The notes under the pieces: generated by a model
What the model was told of the DNA's origin: nothing
Databases searched by the model: none
The model's input: the letters and a program-made list of their open reading frames with translations, nothing else
Assembly: GCA_949130485.1 (NCBI GenBank)
Contig: OX422193.1
Location: forward strand, 3,536,371-3,600,370
Origin: Agelas oroides
Taxonomy: Eukaryota > Porifera > Demospongiae > Agelasida > Agelasidae
Direction: 5' to 3'
DNA length: 64,000 nt
Part shown: piece by piece, positions 59,701-64,000 of the stretch
Position numbering within the stretch: the stretch's first letter is position 1
How the letters are laid out: each line of letters starts with the position of its first letter
Position numbers and translations under genes: made by a program

Positions 59701-60439
59701 CTGCATGAGTGAGCAATCAAACTCTGTTTGCTGAAGGATTTCATTCATATAGGCTATAGCTTAATTAAATCGTCAATTTACCTGGATTGCATGTGCATTA
59801 CCAAAGCAAGAACGTTACATACTGAATCCGCAATTTTATGTGCCTGTTTTATTTACGTGTCCAATGTGAGTCAGTACTCTGCACATAAATCTGTGCAGCA
59901 GGTGTGGTTTATAAGTGAATGCCTGCATGTCAATATCTGTGAGATGGCATTGAAGCCTTAGAGGTCTCTCAGAAACGGACCCCAGAAAGTGTAAATAACA
60001 ATAACATAAATAAGTTGTGAGGCCTGTGTTTTGCATTAGGGTAGCATGTGCGGAAAAATTAACTGTGCGACTGCATTATGGTTTTATGAAGATCCAAATC
60101 TTTGCATTTCTATTTCACTTATCTGATTTGTTTTCAGTTAAATGCACTTCTACCCTGGTACATGTTTACTCATGCAGTAGCTTATCAGTGGCTTTATACC
60201 CAATTTGATTATGCTACCATAAATAATATTATGCATACCGATTATGGCATATATTTAGAGTGTCCTAGCTATGTCTGTACTCAGTAAATTCAGCAGTGTT
60301 TTTTTTTTATACCGTTATCATGTTGTCTGAACTCTGTCTGTTCCTGCAGATACTTGGTCTGGTTCTCCTAGTGTGTGTAAGTTATGCAAGAGTTTGTATT
60401 GTCTTGTGCATAACAGTACAAAAGTGTGCTTTTTGGTAG
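33626..60439 (+). CDS. SLC18B1-like major facilitator transporter, 14 exons
   Basis: Exons: 33626-33886, 34346-34441, 34512-34585, 41684-41831, 43036-43104, 46335-46422, 46802-46873, 48454-48527, 49688-49786, 52582-52670, 53534-53629, 55412-55489, 59104-59170, 60350-60439. Every junction is GT-AG and the phases agree, giving 466 residues; human SLC18B1 is about 456. The family is a proton-coupled vesicular polyamine exchanger with 12 membrane helices. Visible marks: a hydrophilic N-tail, SMIAPFYPIV (TM1), SFLLRMVEGVGTAMYF (TM4), GVAAGPAVGGGLQD (TM5 motif C), IIIGPITDRL (loop 8-9 motif A), GLVITAVGCVFLGP (TM9), LLVIPVYPDIYGIA (TM10), GAIVGGAIVYGVGF (TM11) and LGLVLLVCVSYARV (TM12). I chose ATG 33626; the in-frame GTG at 33617 is not a credible animal start. 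Introns total about 25 kb, mostly transposons. Exon 14 could splice further at an internal GTAAGT, so the C-terminus is the least certain part. Confidence 0.88.
34661..39456 (-). mobile_element. Ngaro-type (DIRS order) tyrosine-recombinase retrotransposon, fossil
   Basis: Lies in intron 3 of the transporter, antisense to it. Its split direct repeats follow the Ngaro A1-ORF-B1-A2-B2 plan, read on the minus strand: A1 at about 39456-39313, B1 35359-35131, A2 35130-34997 (with extra sequence to 34893), B2 34892-34661. The parts in order are a first-ORF region (39290-38000) with tandem repeats, a reverse transcriptase region (about 37560-36990), RNase H (about 36980-36400) and a tyrosine-recombinase region (about 36512-35700). 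The copy is broken, with several interruptions (well under ten by eye). The two B copies are nearly identical, so the insertion looks fairly young. Confidence 0.85.
38300..38890. repeat. Tandem repeats within the Ngaro first-ORF region
   Basis: Units of about 85-110 bp share CAACATGTCTCCCCACCCCC and CAGCGCTGGAGG; a second, shorter unit of about 62 bp (GGTTATATGCCATCCAGCAG) follows at about 38705-38880. At least four and three units respectively. Confidence 0.7.
39545..40065 (-). pseudogene. Possible Crypton-like fragment
   Basis: NMWHAWCERCRK followed by EMSSDRMNSLLSRFIQKL resembles the N-terminal helical part of DUF3504/Crypton recombinases, where a W..W block precedes an LSRFI.E.R block. 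It is interrupted by a small TAGTCTCG MITE (39719-39780). No catalytic half is seen. It lies in intron 3 of the transporter. Confidence 0.4.
40115..40986 (-). other. Two unassigned open stretches in intron 3
   Basis: 40357-40115 reads DKIDDVPDNMWEVLFQDFL; 40986-40693 reads QRILELHYKEEHQAYTTEGD and later a cysteine-rich part. They look protein-like rather than random but match no family I can name. They may be parts of the same decayed element as 39545-40065. 40615-40670 between them is a G/C-rich repeat patch. Confidence 0.3.
40987..41632. other. intron 3, relic of TIR element
   Basis: 41100-41250 contains the ATGGCCTCAGAAGTGACCT and CTGGGGGAGCATATCC text typical of the CGTAGC TIR-element group. 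Its own ends were not found. Confidence 0.35.
41633..41680. repeat. (CA)n microsatellite abutting exon 4 acceptor
   Basis: A CACCCAC run followed by about 16 CA units, ending three bases before the CAG of the exon 4 acceptor at 41683. It replaces the usual polypyrimidine tract. Confidence 0.85.
42030..42235 (-). repeat. tRNA-derived SINE
   Basis: On the minus strand, ATAGCTCAGTGGTCAGAGCA (A box, about 42145-42120) and GTGTTCAATTCC (B box, about 42100-42085) have tRNA spacing. The cloverleaf stems do not close, so a working tRNA is unlikely. Intron 4 of the transporter. Confidence 0.5.
42498..43003. mobile_element. Possible TIR element ending next to exon 5
   Basis: TACCGTAAG at the left and CTTATGGTA at the right are short inverted ends, and both subterminal regions are rich in GGGGGTGT or its complement. 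No coding capacity. Weak evidence. Confidence 0.35.
43011..43055 (+). promoter_or_regulatory. Duplicated 3' splice site at exon 5
   Basis: The 20-mer GGTTTGGTACAACTCTCACT occurs twice, at 43011 and 43036, each directly after a CAG. Use of the second acceptor gives the conserved TM5 frame; use of the first would add 25 nt and shift the frame. Confidence 0.7.
43386..43570. repeat. About 80-bp tandem repeat in intron 5 of the transporter
   Basis: Two full units and part of a third of GACAGAGAAGTATGTTGATG ... CTTGGGGACATACGG, nearly identical to each other. Confidence 0.75.
43649..44374. mobile_element. TIR element, CATGGC(C/T)GTAGCAAG ends, copy in intron
   Basis: CATGGCCGTAGCAAGTGGTC at the left, GCTTGCTACGGCCCTG at the right, 726 bp. 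It contains a nested small MITE at about 43937-44029 (TAGCCTCGTTCCCCAGGC to GGGAACAAGACTA). No transposase. Confidence 0.65.
44375..45165. other. intron 5, nothing definite
   Basis: About 44380-44610 repeats words such as GGGACAGAC and ATCCCT from the 43.4-kb array in decayed form. No exon or element ends seen. Confidence 0.35.
45166..45903. mobile_element. Foldback element, GGGCATGTGTAAAAG ends
   Basis: The arms of about 115 bp are inverted: TTGGGCATGTGTAAAAGAC...GGATCACCCGGATCA at the left; TGATCCGGCAGTCTGGCTTT and TACACATGCCCCAA at the right, with ATTGCCCATTCGATTTTTGC between. Non-coding. Confidence 0.6.
46526..46740. mobile_element. Foldback MITE, GTTGCAGACAAGCTGAAG family, copy 3
   Basis: Shares CTCACAGATGTTCTGAGG, GTCAGTGTATTGTGGTTGTA and the end CTGCAACCAGGGTAACCAC with the copies at 865 and 6015. 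Left end worn. It lies between exons 6 and 7 of the transporter. Confidence 0.6.
47193..48308. mobile_element. 1.1-kb palindromic foldback element with two divergent ORFs
   Basis: The arms are inverted almost to the centre (about 47750). The left end TAGAGTAAGTTAGCAATTAT and the right end TCCTGACTTACTGTA are related. Frames of 91 and 92 residues (47728-47453 minus, 48050-47772 plus) read outward and agree at 76 of the last 84 positions, for example TTNFTV.LLIESDW.MFSC. I recognise no domain. It lies in intron 7 of the transporter. A half copy is at 52033-52347. Confidence 0.75.
48528..49687. other. intron 8 of the transporter, nothing definite
   Basis: 48652-48716 recurs at 16868-16932. A plus-strand frame of 88 residues (48819-49085) has no family signature. 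No element ends resolved. Confidence 0.35.
50193..50825 (-). repeat. Mid-size repeat, right copy (flipped-core pair)
   Basis: Reverse-complement partner of 31022-31710 in its flanks, same-strand partner in its core (50417-50615). On the minus strand the core holds a protein-like frame (VPAFVQSYSQSQARLMFVTT, then LGMDNFDCTKMNAHFKKF), which the left copy breaks with one extra T in a T run. Confidence 0.8.
50826..50935. repeat. Degenerate CCCTAA-like interstitial array
   Basis: AGCCCTAGCCCTAGCCCTAG followed by TTAACCCTAAAATCCCTAAC and similar words. It resembles decayed TTAGGG telomeric repeat, directly next to the right mid-size repeat. A shorter GGGTTAGGGTTT lies inside the left copy at about 31120. 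Confidence 0.55.
51680..52034. repeat. Tandem duplication of about 175 bp
   Basis: TCCAAAATGAAAACAAACAT starts at about 51680 and again at about 51855. The two units run to TTCAGAACACTTA with a few changes. In intron 9 of the transporter. Confidence 0.8.
52033..52347. mobile_element. Half copy of the 47.2-kb foldback element
   Basis: GAGAGTAAGTTAGCAAGTAT through CCAGTCCGATTCGATCA matches the outer left arm of 47193-48308, with an internal deletion. The second arm is absent. Confidence 0.7.
52671..53533. other. intron 10 of the transporter
   Basis: A decayed pair of CACCAAATT(A/T)AA words at 53380-53450 resembles the MITE at 9557. Otherwise nothing seen. Confidence 0.35.
53648..53718. repeat. 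(CA)n microsatellite just after exon 11 donor
   Basis: About 33 CA units starting 18 bp past the exon 11 donor (GTAAGTAAG at 53630). Confidence 0.9.
53838..53952. repeat. Degenerate tandem array, about 28-31-bp units
   Basis: Four units of the type ACCTGTAACTTAATTGTGAG followed by TGAGCCTCAC. Intron 11. Confidence 0.6.
54339..54683. mobile_element. TAGCCTCG MITE with perfect 9-bp TSD
   Basis: TAGCCTCGTTCCCAGGCCC at the left, GGGCCTGGGAACGAGGCTA at the right, flanked by CTCATTTAT (54330-54338, 54684-54692). Mutator-type MITE, 345 bp, intron 11 of the transporter. Confidence 0.8.
54767..54815. repeat. (GT)n microsatellite, impure
   Basis: GTGTGTGCGTGTGTGTGTGT with GTATGTGG interruptions. Confidence 0.85.
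54950..55065. mobile_element. 116-bp near-perfect hairpin MITE with 9-bp TSD
   Basis: The whole element is a palindrome (TAGCCTCGAACCCAGGCTTT to its complement) with arms of about 55 bp. It is flanked by GTCTTGGCA at 54941-54949 and 55066-55074. Confidence 0.85.
55628..56189. mobile_element. 562-bp foldback element, TAGAGTAACC ends
   Basis: TAGAGTAACCAATCAATTAT at the left and ATAATTGATTGGTTACTCTA at the right; the arms run about 180 bp. Both arms hold repeated TCGGAC words. TA flanks fit a TA target. The ends are related to the 47193 element. Intron 12 of the transporter. Confidence 0.75.
56190..57539. other. intron 12, nothing definite
   Basis: No exon is recognised here; exon 13 lies beyond at 59104. 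Short open frames at 56178-56530 and 57246-57452 carry no family signature. Confidence 0.4.
57540..58780 (-). pseudogene. Crypton tyrosine recombinase (DUF3504 type), longer copy
   Basis: Minus strand. An N-terminal Cys-rich stretch (GLTDWCSCESCIA, then ECVDKPP) is followed by STPWSDEEMMEIYKGK, WVLKAFREWISECNS, LNHRFIVEARRQDGENCPP and LHSLLAGILCYMREQNPD. The core has the catalytic-Arg block CIRGGKEQRNLKP, YVYIENGSKN and VPVYANPSIGERCVVYLLDL. After a stop near 57752 it continues into HALRATGAPHMFSASVPEK and TGHCS, matching the H..R and H/W boxes of tyrosine recombinases. At least three frame changes or stops, so inactive as read. It lies in intron 12 of the transporter and crosses the inner edge of the right arm (about 58022). 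Confidence 0.75.
59185..59665. mobile_element. TIR element with minisatellite (right arm)
   Basis: Partner of 27574-28024. The array at about 59397-59560 has a 25-27-bp period (CATTTAAGTCATAAATGCCCC), and one plus-strand frame reads as nine-residue units of the type HLSHKCPI. It follows exon 13 and lies in intron 13. Confidence 0.55.
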
Positions 60440-60513
60440 ATGCAGATCTTCAAGAGAGCCTTATCCGGGATTGCCATCAATTAATCCTAACAACAACTCC
60501 ACACATCTAAGAC

Positions 60514-61135
60514 ATATGTGACCCGCTGAGCGAAAACCCAGCACGTCCCGCAAATATTGAATTCGAGTTTGAAGCGATTTTATGCAGACAGGTCATTTTC
60601 CAGCTAAACTCAGATTATTATACCAACGTGTTACAGGGGGCTTGCACTGTATCATAAAGCCCAGCTCTGCTACTATAAGGACGATATAAGCTCGAACTCA
60701 TAGGCAGGTCAGTAAAATACGGGAAAGTGTTACTAAGGACAGCTTAGTACGCGTTTTTCAAAAAACCCAATTTCACCAGCTTCCAATCTGTTCACTGTTG
60801 TCTTTCTGTCTATTGACACAATGTAAGCCCCCGTTTTCACAACTGCTGTCTTTCCCAACTGTCTTTGCCGACTTTCAAGCTGCCTTTGTACAAGAACACG
60901 TGTCAATTTTACGTAACACGAGAGACATTAAAATTTACCATAGCGACGTAAAAACATCGAAACGTTGCATTCCGCGTCTGCGATGCTTTTTGCTCCACAA
61001 CTCGGGAACCAAGCAACTGATTGCTTGCATTTTGTTGCTGCTGCATAATTGCACATCGATATACCGATTTCTGGTCTTATCTCCATTTTCATAAAATGCG
61101 GGATATGCTGGGTTTTTGCTGAGCGGGTCACATAT
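60514..61135. mobile_element. 620-bp MITE, ATATGTGACCCGCT ends (right arm)
   Basis: Partner of 26109-26730 with the same ends and the same 67-residue shadow frame. It lies just 3' of the transporter stop codon (60439), so it may be within or beside the 3' UTR. Confidence 0.7.
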
Positions 61136-62682
61136 AAGGGTTGTCCTGGGTACAGCCTATGAACTTATTCTTACTGAGTCATCTCCCTTCTACTTGGATA
61201 TTCAAGGTTTTCCCTGACCATTTCAAGGTCCGAGATATCCCATCTGTCCTAGGACTACCTTGAACATCCAAGGTTGTCCTCAACATGGTCTATGAGCATC
61301 ATCAATCCCAGGTCCAAGATGTTCCATCTGTCCTAGGACTACCTCAGACATCCAAGGTTGTCCTGCACTTGTTCTATGAGCATCACGAAACAGGGGCCAT
61401 AAGCAAGCTATTTGAAGGTGGTGTGGCCAAAGTCTACATCCTGCATGTAGTATCTAGGGGGGGGGGGGTTGGGGGCATGCTCCCCCAGGAAAATTTTGTT
61501 AAATTAGACGCTAGGAGATCGCTTCTGAGACCATTCTTGGGCCCACGATCTCATATGCTCTGCAATTCTTAATGTCAAAGTTTGGCTACACGTACTCTGT
61601 GAGGTAGTGGTCACAGATTGTGCGTAAATGTAGTGCATGTAGCAGCTACATAGATCAAGCAAGTATATTGACATCTATACGGAAGGCATGCCCCAGCAGC
61701 AAAAAATTTGCTCAGAGATCGCTTCTTAGCTACGATCATAGGCAAGCAGGATTCTGATTCACATCGAATACTGAATGAGTAGTCTTGTTCCTGGGCGCCC
61801 GCCCAGCTTTCCATCGCTGGCATTAGAGACGGCAAACGCACGATGGAAAGCTGGACGGGGCGTGAGGCAACAAGGCTAGGGATTTCAGATTCCGCATATA
61901 AACTTAGCTGCACACACCTACCGCAGGCAGCACAAGCTTCGTCGCAGTAAGGATTGGCCATCGAGTAAACTGAAATGGCTGAAAACCTAACAGAACGCTA
62001 CCTTTTTGTCAGTGAAATTTGCATGATGATGGGCAGCGACTTCAAGTGCTTTTAAAGTGTGTGCACGTACATGTTTAGTCTGCAAAAAAGTGGTCGGGCC
62101 AAAACCCGACCAGCCCAACCACTTGCTACAGCCATGCCAAACCCAGACCCAGCAGGCTACAACATGCAACTGATATACAGGTGCACAAGTTTGTGTAACC
62201 TCATGAAATAATAACTCGAGAAATCTACTGACTTGCTCATAGTTTTAGGATAACTGTTATACTGTGCAAATCACATAACCAGGAGAAGCACTGCTCACAC
62301 ATTTCAGTATGGACAAAATCACATGCATTTTAATGGCTATGAAAGGCTACCAATACTGTCAGTATTGAAGGAAGATAATGGAAGGGGTAATCAGTACATG
62401 CATAAGCTACCCTTGTACCCAGGCTCTTGGTGGGCATGTAGTTTGTAGTAGTAGACTTTAATTTTAAGCAGGTATACTCCCTTCAACCTGAGGTTGATCT
62501 GCTAGGGATTCCTGCATCTATATGTATACAAGCAAACAGAAAAACTTTAACGTGATCAAGAAGAAGACGTGAATGGTGCATGCAAGCACTACTAAACACA
62601 TATTGAGTTAGATAGCATTACAGCATGCACAAAAAAATATATATGGGTATATTACACTACTTAACACCGTGAGCCTGGGTAC
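61136..62682. other. right-arm intergenic sequence
   Basis: Contains the tandem GGATATTCAAGG-type array (61140-61390), the CGTAGC TIR-element partner (about 61395-62140) with its nested small MITE, and unique sequence up to the hAT edge. No gene seen. Confidence 0.5.
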
Positions 62683-63770
62683 TAGGGCTCGAACGACTAC
62701 AGCAGCTAATCGATTAGTCGACCAAAATTTGCTACGTTGTCTATTACCGGAATTTTCAGGTTTGTTGTCCGCGCCCTTTTGGTTTATAACTTGCGCATGC
62801 GCATACTGCCTGTCTAAAAAAACCTGTTTGGCTGCATGCATGAAGCAGTTTAGGCACCTGAGGGACTTAGATTTACAATATAGTGACTATCTACCTGGTC
62901 TGTGAACGTGGCTTCACATCACCGGTCTCCTCGAACATCTCGTCTCACAGTCCGTTCAGACACACTGTGTAGCTGGCCTATATCTTGTGGAGAAGCATGC
63001 CAGGCGAGGGCAATCCAGATTATTCGCCATCGCAAATCGAGGGAGTACGGAATAGGGATGACTAAAGCCAGAAGACAGTGCTTTTGTTGTTTGGATTTAC
63101 CGCGGCACATAATCTGGGTCAAAGTTCAAGCAATTGTGTGCATGCGTATTCGGTATTGGACAACAAACCTGAAAATTCCGGTAATACCAAGCGTCGATTA
63201 GTCGCTGCGCATGCGCAGTTTAAACCACGTGCTCCTAATTGGACAAGATGGCAGCTGGTGAAGAGAGCGCCTCAGGCTCTGCTGAAAGTAAAAAGAAGGC
63301 AGTTTGTTGGAAGTATTTTCAAACAGCGAAAGTACTAATAATGGAAAGGCCAAGTGTAGAGTTAGCTGTAATTTTTGTGGTGAGGAGCTTGCTTACCATG
63401 GGGCCACTTCTACCATGAACGAACATTTGAAACGCAAGCATCCCGTCGAGACCGATCGGGTAGGTACAAAACCTGGACTCTGGACTCTGGACTGGACTAT
63501 GGTCTCCTAGCCCAGCTGGTTGGCAAGGAGTTGCGTTATACATGCTTTAGAGAGAAATGAGATCCAGCTTGAAGTCAAACCTGGAACCTGATGCTCTTAC
63601 CACTGAGCCACTGGACCTGCAGCAGATGATAGTTCTCGATCTTCGCCCTCTGAATACCTTGAATGGTGGAGGATTCAAGGCGCTTCTGTCCTACCTCGAA
63701 CCAGGGTATCGACTTCCCTCGGATCAGTATTTCATGGGCCTGATCGAGCGAAAGTATGTCGATGTAAGGC
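62683..63770 (+). mobile_element. hAT element, partial copy (right arm)
   Basis: Starts TAGGGCTCGAACGACTA after the duplication remnant CTGGGTAC (62675-62682), the partner of 21349-24549. It carries the BED finger frame (CNFCGEELAYHG, HLKRKHPVETDRV, 63304-63460) and LDLRPLNTLNGGGFKALL (about 63633-63690). It is interrupted at 63771 by another element; the remainder is likely outside the window. Confidence 0.8.
62747..63181 (-). mobile_element. 435-bp Tc1/IS630-like element inside hAT, right arm only
   Basis: CCGGAATTTTCAGGTTTGTT at the left and its exact inverse at the right, with TA duplication at 62745-62746 and 63182-63183. The left arm carries the empty site GTCTATTAATACCAAG at about 24478-24493. 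On the minus strand, 63122-62919 encodes an IS630-type helix-turn-helix start (SLDLRWRIIWIALAWHAS, then VSERTVRRD) without a catalytic domain. Confidence 0.8.
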
Positions 63771-64000
63771 AGTGGCGGATCTAGGATTTTCAAAAGGGTG
63801 GTTCCAGTGTGCACTTGACTGATCACTAACCTTGGCGGAGCGTAATAAAGCGCGCGAAGCGCACCCGCATGCCCACCCCGCACGTCCCCCCATGCCCCCC
63901 CCCCCCCCCCCCCCCCCAAAATTTTTTGATTTCAGCCCTTCTGAGGCTACAAAGGCTTTGTCCGAACTGAATATCTCGAAGGCGACGAAGCAACTCTAGA
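63771..64000. mobile_element. Start of a CAGTGGCGGATC-type element, runs off right edge
   Basis: CAGTGGCGGATCTAGGATTT is a typical hAT-MITE end. A C homopolymer of about 22 bases lies at about 63896-63917. The other end is not in the window. Confidence 0.5.

Larger units (their letters stand above)
58022..63770 (-). repeat. Right arm of the large inverted repeat
   Basis: Reverse complement of 23247-29283. It contains the authentic exons 13 and 14 of the transporter, so it is probably the source of the left arm. It differs by a 435-bp Tc1-like insertion (62747-63181), lack of the 28297 palindrome, lack of the 650-bp segment found at 23391-24041, and scattered substitutions. Confidence 0.85.

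Noticed and set aside
63890-63920. Long C homopolymer as a biological feature
   Set aside because: Homopolymers of this length are prone to sequencing error; the length is not trusted.
1-64000. Bacterial symbiont contig
   Set aside because: Two genes have GT-AG introns with agreeing phases, and the repeats are eukaryotic transposons throughout.

Overview
The window is eukaryotic, almost certainly from an early-branching marine animal such as a sponge or cnidarian. I infer this from short GT-AG exons, a metazoan SLC18B1-like transporter, an NLR-type leucine-rich-repeat fragment, and a repeat fauna of Ngaro, Crypton, hAT, Tc1/IS630-like, Mutator-like and foldback elements. The species cannot be named from the sequence. 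Most open reading frames are chance or transposon-derived. Only three host genes are well supported.

Host genes. (1) Minus strand, 7642 down past the left edge: the 5' six exons of a DUF3419/BtaA-type gene (betaine-lipid synthesis). (2) Minus strand, 12415-10757: an intact, intronless 552-residue PLP-dependent group II decarboxylase that resembles plant and bacterial serine/histidine decarboxylases. (3) Plus strand, 33626-60439: a 14-exon major facilitator gene of the SLC18B1 (vesicular polyamine transporter) type. All exon phases fit and give 466 residues. Its introns hold nearly all the repeats of the right half. A broken LRR exon lies near 17.0 kb.

Layout. 0-7.7 kb: the BtaA-like gene, whose 4.8-kb intron 5 holds a MITE inside a Mutator-like element inside another MITE. 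7.7-8.6 kb: a Tc1/IS630-like element 53 bp upstream of the BtaA-like start. 10.7-14.5 kb: the decarboxylase, with a Mutator-like foldback element starting 43 bp upstream of its ATG. 14.5-21.3 kb: MITEs and relics. 21.3-24.5 kb: a hAT transposon with 8-bp target duplication. 23.2-29.3 kb and 57.7-63.8 kb: the two arms of an inverted repeat of about 6 kb. The left arm carries an inverted copy of the last two exons of gene 3 and of a Crypton. 31.0-31.7 and 50.2-50.8 kb: a second inverted pair whose 200-bp core is flipped relative to its flanks. 34.7-39.5 kb: a Ngaro retrotransposon fossil in intron 3 of gene 3. 40-57 kb: exons 4-12 of gene 3 among foldback elements, tandem repeats and CA tracts. 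57.5-58.8 kb: the longer Crypton copy.

How the parts relate. The genes do not form an evident operon-like cluster. A decarboxylase that should make an amine lies in the same window as a vesicular-amine-type transporter, and a serine-decarboxylase-like activity would feed ethanolamine/choline lipids next to a betaine-lipid gene, but both links are inference only. The strongest structural story is recent inverted duplication that copied the 3' end of the transporter gene to its 5' side.
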